A stretch of 64,000 nt of DNA, from positions 1-64,000 of the forward strand of contig NW_027437463.1 of assembly GCF_964204645.1 (NCBI RefSeq). The letters are read 5' to 3'. The first letter of the stretch is position 1, and each line of letters starts with the position of its first letter. Both the position numbers and the translations under genes were made by a program. This document shows positions 1 through 12,724 of the stretch, one piece after another. The notes beneath the pieces were generated by a model that did no database searches, was not told the origin of the DNA, and saw nothing but the letters and a program-made list of their open reading frames with translations. This DNA is from Tubulanus polymorphus (Eukaryota > Nemertea > Palaeonemertea > Tubulaniformes > Tubulanidae).

Positions 1-70
1 GCCTAATGCGTGCGCCATTATTCTAACTTCTAACCTACATTACACTGAGAAAGGGAAGTAATACATCACC

Positions 71-1179
71 TTAGACTTTCTTGGTCCTCGTTTTTGTTGC
101 GTTTGTTGTTGAAGCAGCTTTTTGTGGGATCTTCTTTGCAGGCCTTTCTGGTGGCGGTGTACGTTTAACCGGCTCACTGACTACGTAGTCAGTTTCATCG
201 ACTTCCGATTCATGTTCCGGCATCTGTTTTTTCTGTGATGTCTCGTCGTTTTCGTTGACTGACCTATGTGATTTCTTCGGCGTCGAAGGTAATCCATCTG
301 GGGATGATGGTCTTTTCCTCGATTCCTCGATCGGGCCTTGAACGGTTACAGGTCCCGGATCAGATGTTGTTCTGGGTTGCGGTTCAGATCTCTGTGTGGC
401 TTCGGCTGGAGTCGGATTTTTGTTTCGAGTGGCCTGAGAAACCATATAATGGCGATGCTGTAACTGTCTGCATCTATCCGGAGTATCAGTCGGATGTGAA
501 CACGATATTTGACATTCGACCCAGGTGTGATTAAACTCACCACAAATAGCGCAATGTTCGGGTTGTCCATTGTAGTAAGGCCGGATCATAAGCATGCCGT
601 ATTTCTTCGATTCTAGAATTATATGTCTCGGAATCGGAGCCGTTATCACGATTTCCAAAACTCGTTTTTCACCGTTTTGAAACGATGTTTTACCAATTGT
701 GGGATGGTACGAACCTGTCAAGATATTCCCGTAGGGTTTCATGATTCGGTCGATTACTTCGTGAGGGCAATCTGCCGGTACACCCTCAATCCGGACGATT
801 GTCGGTGTTTCCAACGCCGATCTAAATTTTATAGTCGCTCCTCGTTAGCAATTGTATGCCTTTTCAGAATTTCGAATTTATTGCTGTTCCCGCAAAAAAC
901 TCCAACATTATATTGGTTAAAGTCCACAACCTTTTCGATACATTCCTGTGCGGTTTTATCGCTCATCAATATATCACAAATCTGAGCTAAATCCAGTTTG
1001 CTGTATTGCACTCTGACCTTTGGTACTAACAGAAAGTTGTTAAAATCCTGTGCCATCATGTTCGTATATCTGAATGTAATAGCTTTGTCGAATGCCATGT
1101 TGTTGTAATAGACTTTGGAGAGAGCGCCGCAAACACGTCTGTACTCAACGACAGACAAAAGAAATATAGAAACAAACAC
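71..1179 (-). pseudogene. Zinc-knuckle gag/ORF1-like retroelement gene, frameshifted
   Basis: Two reading frames on the minus strand, 829-1179 and 71-814, read as one protein broken by a single frameshift near 820-835. The second frame begins at a TTG and is open upstream of it, so it has no start of its own. The first frame has a likely start near 1098. The second carries a CCHC zinc knuckle (C-x2-C-x4-H-x4-C, in CAICGEFNHTWVEC) about residue 90, followed by a Pro/Ser/Lys-rich basic tail. This layout fits the nucleic-acid-binding gag or ORF1 proteins of retroelements, and also ZCCHC3-like proteins that derive from them. No reverse transcriptase is adjacent, so the element family is unresolved. 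Confidence 0.5.
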
Positions 1180-1914
1180 GAAGAGTAACGTGAGTAATGT
1201 TTTCTTTAAATGATTTATTTACAGACCAAACTGATCGGTGTGCGTGAGTGCACATGAGTGAAAACGGCGTCGAAGGTGTGGTGGATGCGATAAAACAAAA
1301 ACGCGATACGAAGAGCAAATTTCATAACCTCCAAACGATTAACAAAATAACGACGACAAACTCCCGACGCTGATTTATTACTGTATACATATCTTTTTGT
1401 TAAGATAAGCGAAATTTCGGATACAATAATTTCGAAACTAAATTATAGATGGCAGCACCAACAGAGGCTCTACAAACTATATCGTCTTACAAAAGTTTCT
1501 AACTAACCTCGTTGCTTCACATCGATATCGTTAATCGCGCTGTACCGGAGCGTGCCGAAAATACGTCCGTCCGTGACCACGACCTGTGTTTATTCCCAAA
1601 TCTACAAACAATATAACTAGTTAATCACAAGCCGGATTTAGACCAAAATGGTCTACTACTGACCATATTCTACGATTTCTCGAGTTTGTGTAAATAAAAT
1701 AACTTATATGTATTGATATGTATTGATGTTTAATATTTCCACGTCAAAAATAAAGTTCTAAATTGAATGTACACGTACACATGAAACTCTCAATCGTTTC
1801 TTACTTGTCTTACTCTTTATTTCTGACGAACGTTCAGTTCAGGTAACTGAACCTTGTAAACTATGCATCAGCCCCCAGTGCCATTCTGAGAGGCTGCGTA
1901 TACTTTACTGTTAG

Positions 1915-1995
1915 ATGCATCTCCCGCGGTGTTCGCCATCTAACACATCCTCCCTCTGCAGCAGGGATTCGAACCTGAAAATTGAATATAGAGTA
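1915..1995 (-). repeat. tRNA-derived SINE-like head (B box)
   Basis: On the minus strand the segment holds AGGTTCGAATCCCTGC, a close match to the RNA polymerase III B box, followed by GCAGAGGGAGGATG. The same block recurs twice near 38.6-39.0 kb, which marks it as a dispersed repeat and not a tRNA gene. The A box is weak and no cloverleaf forms. The rest of 1180-2483 shows no gene. Confidence 0.4.
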
Positions 1996-2048
1996 GAGCA
2001 CCACGGTTCATAAAAAAAGGCGATTGTTGAGACGAGTACTGAGAACGC

Positions 2049-2079
2049 CTGATGATGGCTAATAGTCTTTAGTCGAAAC
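2049..2079 (+). ncRNA. Hammerhead-ribozyme-like core, possibly from a Penelope-like element
   Basis: CTGATGA is followed by a possible 6-bp stem II (GGCTAA against TTAGTC, one G-U pair) and then GAAAC, which is the conserved core order of a hammerhead. Such motifs occur in the terminal repeats of Penelope-like retroelements. I could not find a convincing stem III and cleavage site, so activity is uncertain. Confidence 0.3.
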
Positions 2080-2483
2080 GTTGCGCAAATATATATAACT
2101 CTTCTATTCAAGTTTCTCGTTTTGGCACTACTTATTGTGGGATTTCTCTCGTTATATATAATTGTCATACGTAAAAACGTGACATTACTTAGTGCTAAAA
2201 AGCAGGGTTTTTACGTGTTTTTCAAGAATAAGTCCCTTAAAAATAACTCGATCACAATGAATTTTTTGTGGGCTCGAGAACTCATTAAGCTAAACCATGA
2301 CACCAAAAATCAACACTATTGATTCAATGGCCAATGTTTATGCCTTGTTGACACACCGGTACTCTATTCATTTTCAATGAAAACTGTTTCACAAGACCGT
2401 TTGCATAGGCAAACCTACGGTTCGCCAAAAATTAACAAAATCAGTGGACACAGAGTATTCATAATTTCTTTTTCAATTTAGCA

Positions 2484-5400
2484 ATGTCGACGGTTTATTG
2501 CCCGTGCCAGAAGTGCAAAGGAAAATATGTCAATCGTGTCACCCGGTATAGACATAAGCGAAAGTACATGTTCGATGACCAGGAAGCACGAATCAAGAAT
2601 GTAAAGGTATGTATTGATGCGAGAACATTTTCTTAGCATTTCTGACTGTAGTTCTCTGGACTTTAGGAGTTATGATATGATATAACTTAAATTATGTATT
2701 GCACATTACAGTTAGACGTGACATGCGAGTACAATGAGAGTTCTGAAAATTCAACTACATGTAATATTGCAGACCTTCAAGTAAATACATAGTTCATTTA
2801 TCTAACATTTTAATGCACGTAAAACGAAACTGAGTTAGGTCTAGGAAACCAGAGACATCATACCCACTTTGGATGTGGTTAAAAATGCTCAACAATCTAA
2901 CAATTCAATATTCAACGCTCCCTAGTTTCAAATTTAAGGAGATTTTACTATTGAATTGAATGTGCAGTTACTTAATTACATATCATTAATGGAGAAAATT
3001 ATGAAAAGTTATTAAGTGAATGCACAGTTACTTCAAATAATAAGTCAAATGTAAGATTCTAAATTTATAATACAAATAATTAATCGCAAAGTAGAGCCAT
3101 TATTTGTTATCAAATGTTAAAATTTTAATTAAAATATAATACCAAGTTTGTTTTCTGGTGTTATTATGATGTGAGATTAACTACATTTACCAAGTTAGTA
3201 ATGATAGACTGGGACATTTTTTCTGGGGACATTTTTTCCGTATACCACTGAAACCAATGACCTCAAAACTCAATATATTATGAATTCAATCAAAAGAACC
3301 CTGATATTGCGTCATATCATTAGTGGCAGGGGGGGGGGGGGGTACAAATGCTGTAGTATTTAATCATATCAAAACTATATAAAGACTACATGTATATGAA
3401 TTTTTGATTATTTATGAAGCATTTAGCTTATCATTCTTGAACAGATTCACGAAGATCAACACAACAAGAATTATGACGGATACAATGACGATAATGTAAA
3501 TGATGATGGTGGAGATGGTGATCATGCCAGTGATGACGGTGATGATGGAGATGATGGCGGAGATGGAGAGGACGGTGATGATGGAGATGATGGTGGAGAT
3601 GGAGAGGACGGTGATGGTGGAGATGATGGTGGAGATGGAGACGACGGTGATGATGGTGGAGATGACGGTGATGATGGTGGAGATGACGGTGATGATGGTG
3701 GAGATGGAGATGACGGTGATGATGGTGGAGATGATGGTGGAGATGGAGACGACGGTGATGATTGGGATGATGTAGAAGATGGTGATAATGATGAAGGGGA
3801 TTATGGACAGCATGAAAGATTTGAACAAATGATTTACGAAGGTTCCGATGTAAAATTAATACAGTTTGTCGGAATGGTATCTTCTTTTTACGCAAAAGGA
3901 CAGAAAATGTCAAAAACTGCAATGAATAAATTACTGTATTTTATTCATCACATCTTACCGCAACCAAACATTACGCCAACAACAGTGAAACAGCTTGAAA
4001 CCATAGAGAGGCAAATATTTGGTAAATTTCGCAAAAAGAAAGTTTGTGTAAACGGATGCACGATGTATTGGTATGAAAATAGAGACAGACAAAATTGTCA
4101 AAAATGCGGTTCAGAGGAAACCGTTGATTTTACATGGATGCCTTTGATCCCTTATCTAAAAGGTATGCTAAAAATGAGATCGCTATTGAGCATTGAGCAG
4201 GGATTTTATTGTGTATAGCTACACAATAGCCTATTGAATTTACTATGTTTCTAATCTAGCTACGTAAATTGAATTGCAGGGCAGTTCAGATATTTCAATA
4301 TGGGAGAAAGAGCGACGCAGTATGCACGATAAAATGATGGCGAAAGGTCAATAGGAAGTGAAGCCTAATTTAAGCTGTAATTTCATTACTTAATGTTAAT
4401 ATGTGAGATTTCTTTTTCTTATCACCTTTCAGAATATTCAATCTTCATGAAACAGAAAAATGGACAGAATTGTATTCTGAAAATGGTTTTTTTGTCGGAG
4501 ATAGACGAGGAATATCCCTCTCCTTGACTCTAGATGGGACAAATGTTTTCCATAAGAAAAAACATTCTATATGGCCAATTTTGATCAATTTCCTGAATCT
4601 AAGGTGAATATATATATAAGTTCAAAGTGGATTAAATTAGGAGTTGCGAAGTTTCATAGATCTAGTAATGAACTATTCTCGTTCAGAGTGTGTAATTCAT
4701 TTCTCAATATTTTTCAAATTTCAGGCTATCGGAAAGCAAATTGTACGAAAATACTTTCGTATACGGCATCATACCATCCAAAAACAAACGATCAATCAAT
4801 GGTTTTCTTGAACCTCTTGTGGCCGAATTAAATCGTCTTAACAATGGCATCGACGCTATCGACGGGAGAAATGGGGAGATCTTTCAATTAAAGGTAAGTT
4901 CCCCAACAGATGAAAAGTAAACGCAATAGCCCTACAGGGACTTGTCACGATAGCTTGGGGTCCCAATTCAAAGATTCGCCACATTCTAATCGGTCAATAT
5001 TTTAGATAATTCTGGTATATGAATCACTGTTTCTAGGGTAAACTGATAATGATGAAAGGTGACTACGAAAGCCACTGTTTGACCTTAAACCATCAAACAG
5101 CAGCAGGATATAATGGATGTATAAAATGTATTCATCCAGCAATACGACCCCAACCATTGAATCGTATGATTTACCATCAAAATCGAAGGCAAGAATAAGT
5201 TCTCAAATACATACATATTTTCATATGAATTAAATGGCCTCGAAGATAAATGTCAGGGGCTGGTTGCTCAAGATTAACTGTTAGTTAAGAACTTATCAAC
5301 CGGTTATCTTAACCAACCTTTGAGCAACCGGCCCCTGATATGTACACCCACATTTCAGATATTTACCTAATGACCATCCTAATCGTAGACCGGGACCATT

Positions 5401-7682
5401 TTTGAACGACAATGGTATCTCAACAACAAATGACGTTGAAAATCGCCAACCATTTGATTCCAAATCACATGATCTACTGCTCAGGAGCGCCAATAGAATA
5501 AATGATGGTAAACCACATGAATTTTGTTGATCCCAATTGACCCGAATCAAAAGGATTCTACTGTATCCACAAAAAAATCCTAATCATGCTAACCATAACA
5601 GACCTGACTATAGAAATCAACTGATTACCAATTAAATGTATATTGCAATTTACAAAATGAGCAAAATATAATACGCATGTAGATTGATCATAGTTCTGTG
5701 TTGACATTTTAGGAATTGTGATACAAGAGAATGGCCTCAGGGATAAATCGATACTGTTTAATATACAAGAATTCAACACCTTCACTGATATCGTAATCGA
5801 CCCAATGCATACGATAAGTGGCTTACTAAAAAAACTCATAGAAATACTGAATAAAACGGAAGTGAGAGATGGTGCTCGTGTACGTCAGTATGAAGAAATA
5901 ATTGGAAGGAATGAACAATGTTGGGTTTGTATATCTAAGGCCTGTTTTTTAATTACATGGAGTACGCATCAGCCTCCCAAGATTCTGCAAAAATCATCAA
6001 ATTAAAAGGTTAACTGACACTTTTTTTTTAAATTTCAAAATATGATGTATTCTATTGATCTATACACTCATATTCAATTCAGTTAATAGACGAAGACATC
6101 CCACTGACTAATTGGAACTTAACTGTCAGGGAAAAGAATATCATTCAAGAGAGATGGGACGGCATAAAAGCGCCACTAGGATGTTCCCATCGACAGAACA
6201 ACAACATCTTCACAGAAACTAGTCAAACAAAATCGTATGATTACATCGAGGTAAAAGATGCCTTCATACAATGATGTTAACTGTTTAAATTTGCTTGAAG
6301 AAGTATTCGTTACAATTTGATAACTGCCAGGTCTGCTACGATTAGCTTGATCATGATTTTAACTAGGGGTCTAGGGACACCATGCTGACTTAGGAATTGG
6401 TTTTTGAAATGCTCAACAATCTATCAATTTCCCTTTTTCCTTCCACAGGCAGCTAAAAATGGTCCATTTATTTATTGTCTCAGAGGGATGCTGGGTAACT
6501 CGCAGAGGTCGACCATCTTCAAATACTGTAAAATCATTGAAAGTAGGTATAAATAATAATTGCTGGTAAACGAGTACAGTGAATCGACTGTTGTACAAAA
6601 AAGATTTGTTCTTAACTTTTCAGAGATATATGCATCAAATACAAATGCGGAATGGGATACAATTGCAGTAGAACTTAGTTCAACTTTAGTAGAGATGGAA
6701 AAATGTCTACCTGCTTCTCTGTTAACAGCTCATTTTCACCTACATCACCACATTATTCATACCATCAGAAGTTTTGGAACAGCCCACGCCGTAGACATGT
6801 TTCCAATGGAATCCACAATTCATCGTCTAAAATCAATCAATACAGCAAATATGAAAGTTGAGAAAAGTCTCATAAAAAAACACAGGGTATTTGTTCAGAT
6901 AAATGTTTGTAAATATTTTCAAGCCAGAAAAATGATTACAGTAAATGACAGTAAAGGATGATATATTTCTCTAGGCAATTCTTCTATACAATTCCGCAAG
7001 ACATATGGGAAATGAAAATCTGCCTTTACCGCTTCAATTACTATTACCTAATGTAAGTAATGGATTAGATGTCAACACACTAATCTTAGCATGTTAGGCC
7101 TAATGTTTGTATTTGCATATATTCTTAACCAGGAAATACAACATCAACAACAGATGCAAGCAAACATCACCTATAGAGATTATAGAGCGAGGAATATACA
7201 AGATTATCTTCATGGGAAATCGACTTTAGTCATCCCAGAAAATCAGATACGACAAGCAATAATGGAATACTTCGAAGGGTAGATATTAGAGAAATTTAAA
7301 AATACAAATCTAAAAATCCTAAAATTTGAAAATTAGGGTAGCCCTTAAATTTGAAAAAAGTAACTGCATTAATAAGATATAACTTTATAGCTTTTTATTA
7401 CAGTGAAAATAATATCGAGGCCATCGAAGCTTTTAATATGGCCACCATACCAGATCACGATATTGAGATGTTATACCATTTTAGAACTGCAAGGTAATTA
7501 AGCATTTTAAAACAACTACTTAAAAACTGTAATTTAGTTATATTATTGATCTAAGGAAAAATATTTCAGTTACGAAGAAAATATAGGAAGCAAATCATGC
7601 AGCTCATATGTGCAAGTAGAATTTCGTGAAGATGAACATCAATATCGTAGAAACGAAGTAGTATTCGATGAAAATGATATAC
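2484..7682 (+). CDS. EnSpm/CACTA-like transposase gene, multi-exon, 3' truncated
   Basis: A DNA transposase gene in many short exons with GT/AG junctions. Exon 1 (2484-2606) starts MSTVYCPCQKC, a Cys-rich header. Exon 2 is about 2712-2780. Exon 3 (about 3445-4162) has a long Asp-Gly tract, then CVNGC...CQKCG and a segment ending PLIPYL, the zinc-binding block of CACTA transposases. Later exons carry LSLTLDGTNVF and SIWPILINF (about 4440-4605), EPLVAEL (about 4800), IDPMHTISGLLKKL (about 5795), and HFHLHHHIIHTIRSFG with MFPMESTIHRLKS (about 6735-6835), all in family order. Exon ends are my estimates. Coding continues to about 7682, where a deletion relative to the inverted copy at 10310-12693 removes the end. 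Several joins need a frame correction, so the copy may be inactive. Confidence 0.65.
3445..3800 (+). repeat. Asp-Gly codon repeat within transposase exon
   Basis: Imperfect GATGATGGTGGAGATG-type units encode an acidic Asp/Gly/Glu tract in the transposase frame. The antisense frames give Ile/Val- or His-rich shadows that are not genes. Confidence 0.75.
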
Positions 7683-7749
7683 GCGTATTTTAAATTATTT
7701 CAAGGATATACAGTATAGTATTCGACAATGTTCATACAATCATTTCATG
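5795..7749 (+). repeat. Left arm of 2-kb inverted duplication
   Basis: This segment is repeated in reverse at 10310-12693 with no difference that I noticed in the encoded peptides. Relative to the right arm it lacks about 430 bp at 7680-7684. The trinucleotide CGC is present at both ends of the lost segment, suggesting a microhomology deletion. The arms are separated by 7750-10309. Confidence 0.85.
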
Positions 7750-9018
7750 TATATACAATAAACTTCATAATTCAAACCTTGAAGAAATTCCTTGCCAACT
7801 TTTCTTGTTTTCTAAATCGGCATCCCATTTCTATTCAGTTGTTGCTAACTTTGAAAACTTTTAGTAGCTTTTCAAAGTCCAATACCAATTTTAAGATTTT
7901 ATTCTGCAAAATAAATGCCACCGATAAGTGCTGCCATCTTGTGACCAATAATCAAGCGTCTGCTATAACGACACAAAAAGTCAAAATGGAATTTCAAATG
8001 ACCGAAGAAGGTATCATAAATATCTTAAATTCTAATCATTTTTAGTTCATCTTATTAATTATTAATAACATTTTTTTCAATTTCAGAATGGAGCTTGATA
8101 AACAAAGGTAATTCAAAAGCTATTAAACTTGTCAAAATCTTCTAAAAACTATACAAAGCAATGTAATTATAATTTCAATATAATCATGTAATAACATACA
8201 TTTATATTCAGCTGAATTAATGTTAACGAAAGTGAGGAAGCAAAAAGGAACGAAGATGACAAAAGAACGGAGAATGTTTAGAGTAGGCTAATGGTTTTGT
8301 TAGGTTAAATCAATATAGGTATCTTTTTCAACAAATAAAACAATTAATCTTTAATTGTAGGACCTGGTAAAAACATGCATATTACTAAATAATGGAGATG
8401 TTGCGAAAGCAACGAATGAGGTAAAGAAATGAAACTTTAACAATAGGCCTATATACTCTGCCTTACTATGCTGAGTTTCGATTTTTCAATAAGTGACAAT
8501 ATATTTCTGATAAATTCTTCATTTTTACAGATTGAAACTCAACTAAAAGCTCACGCTGTTGACATCAGCCCCGTCATTATTTTGAAAGAGGTGAAAAGTT
8601 ATCTCAAAAACCAGAGAGATACAAAAGCGAGGTAAATTTTGATAAGGGATTGATTTATGGAATTTAGTTTAAACATGCCAATAGGACCTACAACAATTAC
8701 ATATCGGTATAGGAAATCTAAGAAAACGAAGAATATAGCCATACAAGCAATCAAATCGATAGATGGGCACCTTCTTTTTGAAGGGTATCTAAAAGAAGAA
8801 AAAGAAGGTAATTTCATCAGTGCAGTAGACCAATGAAATTAAATTGGTTTATTCTAAGCCCATGTAAGTCATTTATGCCATTGTATAATTATTTACATTT
8901 TCTAGACGGCAAAAAATTGGTCATATTAACAAAGATCACAAATCTGGGTCAACTGATTAAACCAACATGGCGCAAAGGATTGTCGGTTCTCGTCGATAAT
9001 AATTATAATTTAATTTAA
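7750..9018 (+). other. Possible small exons downstream of the transposase
   Basis: Several short open segments are bounded by AG and GT dinucleotides (for example near 8361-8420, 8531-8590, 8660-8807 and 8907-9018). The last ends in a TAA followed by AATAAA-like sequence. They may be the 3' end of the transposase transcript or a second gene of the element. I recognise no domain. Confidence 0.25.
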
Positions 9019-9269
9019 TAAAATAATATTCAATCATGTTTTATTTAATCATTTATATTCAAGTTAATTTGGTAATGATCGAAAATCAATGGATTTTTAT
9101 CAGTGATTTCAGGATATCATGTTTATTTGTTTTTTAAAAGGAGCATTTATTATCTATTCACATATTCCTAAATCTACAACATCTAACAAAATGCCTTATG
9201 TGCTTACAAAGATTACACCTAGATATCAATGCATGACACTTGTGTGAATAGACCTGATCACTTACCTGA

Positions 9270-9680
9270 TCCTTAACCATTCTGAACTGATAGAGAATCC
9301 ATCTAATTTTAAATCTTTTACCCGAGCTAAATTACACTACAAGAGAGAAATTTTTTGGCACAAATGGATATCAAATTCCCCAAAACTAGACTGCTCCAAA
9401 AATCTAAATCCTGAATTTACCATGACGCCATTCTTAATGGATCCTATACTACCAAAACTGTTTAGAACCAACATGTAAATTTAGGATAAGTAATCATCGT
9501 CTCCTGATAGAGCGAGGAAGATGAGAGAGAATAGACTGTGCCAACACTGCAATGCCATTGAAGATGAGTTTCATTTTATAATAGAATGCTCTCAACTAAA
9601 TGAAATAAGATATGACCTAAACAGAGCAGTGAGCTGCATATACTCAGATGCCCCAAATCTAGGCCTAGTATTCTGGTGTT
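9270..9680 (+). pseudogene. Non-LTR retrotransposon C-terminal fragment
   Basis: The plus strand reads RISNHRLLIERGR, then RLCQHCNAIEDEFHFIIEC, with stops and shifts between. This Cys/His-rich tail follows the reverse transcriptase in many LINE ORF2 proteins. Upstream residues (KREIFWHKW...FLMDPILPKLFR) fit the same region. Only the tail remains. The sequence from 9680 to 10309 shows no gene. Confidence 0.5.
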
Positions 9681-10309
9681 AATGTTAACTGGTCATACTA
9701 GATTAAAGACTGGCAGTAGAATCTCTTACGTTTTAGGCCTAATACTATGCACTGAATTGATCAAGTGTCCATGATAAAATTAAAAATCAATATGCCTAAG
9801 TAACGCTGCTTTGCATTGATCGAAAAGTTCTATAACTCGAAAAAAAGTTTAGGCCTGCTTTATGTTCAGTTGCAAGATTTAAAAAAGCTAAATACTTACT
9901 TCAGCACGTAGGTCCGCCTACTAACTACACCCACAACGCCAACGGCAGCACTAAACATTACAACTTTTTCAGCTTTGGGCCTACTACTTTGGGCCTAGCA
10001 AGCAAGGAATGAAAGAAACCGCGAAACTAGTCTGGAAAAGTGGATCTTCAATATCTCATCCATGAACGAAGTATAGTATTGTACCGGATAACAGGATTCC
10101 GGATAGCAGTAATGTCACCTAACATCACCAATGATATTGCATCATAAAACAGATAAAAGAACGATGCGCTGCGTGTGTGAGTAAAACTTATTTCTGGTTT
10201 TTCCAATGAACTCGCGCGCTTAGGTTCGATGAGGTCGCTGGTAGATCGATTTTCTACTTCGAGGCTCAATGACGTCATATTCATGACGTCATAACCGTGG
10301 CGCCACCAG

Positions 10310-12693
10310 CATGAAATGATTGTATGAACATTGTCGAATACTATACTGTATATCCTTGAAATAATTTAAAATACGCGCGGGGTGCATCTCTCCGTTCTGG
10401 TTGTTTTGTTAGTGGTAGACGTAGTAGTACTATTGATCAATACTACTATACTACTCCTATGCCATAAATTCAATAAATCTTATATCAATGTCAATGCCCA
10501 AATTTTATAGCCTTCCTTGGCTATCATCAGCTGACATTTCCTTAAATGTTCGATTGGAATAACGCAAGGTGGATATGTCGCCTCTCGAACATCGGTCCAC
10601 CAGAAACCAGTTTCCTCGTCCAGTCGCGGCCTGCTGAGGCAGGTGATTAAGGCCAATTCCTTTTAAAATGAATAAATATGTAAAATTGTTTTTTCTTTAA
10701 TAGAATACATCAATGTTTTATAGAATGTTAGATGGAAATGGAAGGGAACGCGTACCTGCTCTTGGCACCTGAAGAGACCATCTATCTTCGATATGTACGT
10801 ATAGCGTATATCATTTTCATCGAATACTACTTCGTTTCTACGATATTGATGTTCATCTTCACGAAATTCTACTTGCACATATGAGCTGCATGATTTGCTT
10901 CCTATATTTTCTTCGTAACTGAAATATTTTTCCTTAGATCAATAATATAACTAAATTACAGTTTTTAAGTAGTTGTTTTAAAATGCTTAATTACCTTGCA
11001 GTTCTAAAATGGTATAACATCTCAATATCGTGATCTGGTATGGTGGCCATATTAAAAGCTTCGATGGCCTCGATATTATTTTCACTGTAATAAAAAGCTA
11101 TAAAGTTATATCTTATTAATGCAGTTACTTTTTTCAAATTTAAGGGCTACCCTAATTTTCAAATTTTAGGATTTTTAGATTTGTATTTTTAAATTTCTCT
11201 AATATCTACCCTTCGAAGTATTCCATTATTGCTTGTCGTATCTGATTTTCTGGGATGACTAAAGTCGATTTCCCATGAAGATAATCCTGTATATTCCTCG
11301 CTCTATAATCTCTATAGGTGATGTTTGCTTGCATCTGTTGTTGATGTTGTATTTCCTGGTTAAGAATATATGCAAATACAAACATTAGGCCTAACATGCT
11401 AAGATTAGTGTGTTGACATCTAATCCATTACTTACATTAGGTAATAGTAATTGAAGCGGTAAAGGCAGATTTTCATTTCCCATATGTCTTGCGGAATTGT
11501 ATAGAAGAATTGCCTAGAGAAATATATCATCCTTTACTGTCATTTACTGTAATCATTTTTCTGGCTTGAAAATATTTACAAACATTTATCTGAACAAATA
11601 CCCTGTGTTTTTTTATGAGACTTTTCTCAACTTTCATATTTGCTGTATTGATTGATTTTAGACGATGAATTGTGGATTCCATTGGAAACATGTCTACGGC
11701 GTGGGCTGTTCCAAAACTTCTGATGGTATGAATAATGTGGTGATGTAGGTGAAAATGAGCTGTTAACAGAGAAGCAGGTAGACATTTTTCCATCTCTACT
11801 AAAGTTGAACTAAGTTCTACTGCAATTGTATCCCATTCCGCATTTGTATTTGATGCATATATCTCTGAAAAGTTAAGAACAAATCTTTTTTGTACAACAG
11901 TCGATTCACTGTACTCGTTTACCAGCAATTATTATTTATACCTACTTTCAATGATTTTACAGTATTTGAAGATGGTCGACCTCTGCGAGTTACCCAGCAT
12001 CCCTCTGAGACAATAAATAAATGGACCATTTTTAGCTGCCTGTGGAAGGAAAAAGGGAAATTGATAGATTGTTGAGCATTTCAAAAACCAATTCCTAAGT
12101 CAGCATGGTGTCCCTAGACCCCTAGTTAAAATCATGATCAAGCTAATCGTAGCAGACCTGGCAGTTATCAAATTGTAACGAATACTTCTTCAAGCAAATT
12201 TAAACAGTTAACATCATTGTATGAAGGCATCTTTTACCTCGATGTAATCATACGATTTTGTTTGACTAGTTTCTGTGAAGATGTTGTTGTTCTGTCGATG
12301 GGAACATCCTAGTGGCGCTTTTATGCCGTCCCATCTCTCTTGAATGATATTCTTTTCCCTGACAGTTAAGTTCCAATTAGTCAGTGGGATGTCTTCGTCT
12401 ATTAACTGAATTGAATATGAGTGTATAGATCAATAGAATACATCATATTTTGAAATTTAAAAAAAAAGTGTCAGTTAACCTTTTAATTTGATGATTTTTG
12501 CAGAATCTTGGGAGGCTGATGCGTACTCCATGTAATTAAAAAACAGGCCTTAGATATACAAACCCAACATTGTTCATTCCTTCCAATTATTTCTTCATAC
12601 TGACGTACACGAGCACCATCTCTCACTTCCGTTTTATTCAGTATTTCTATGAGTTTTTTTAGTAAGCCACTTATCGTATGCATTGGGTCGATT
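10310..12693 (-). pseudogene. Inverted partial copy of the EnSpm/CACTA-like transposase
   Basis: This reverse copy of 5795-7749 contains the exons for IDPMHTISGLLKKL, MFPMESTIHRLKS and HGKSTLVIPENQIRQ. It also retains about 430 bp missing from the left copy (about 10377-10800), which includes a longer final exon (RYTYISKIDGLFRCQEQ). The N-terminal half is absent: at 12694 the match stops abruptly against BEL/Pao sequence. The copy is therefore truncated, but it helps define the ancestral 3' end. Within the extra segment, 10500-10560 has a CTGATGATAGCC stem lacking GAAA, similar to the hammerhead-like motif at 2049. Confidence 0.8.
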
Positions 12694-12724
12694 GGGTCGT
12701 CATGTATGATTTCTACTGTATTCA

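Noticed and set aside
3331-3344. Poly-G tract (also near 43472, and poly-C near 56158)
   Set aside because: Simple homopolymers, common in animal intergenic DNA and prone to sequencing error.
3412-3922. Ile/Val-rich and His-rich antisense open frames
   Set aside because: They are antisense readings of the Asp-Gly codon repeat in the transposase exon.
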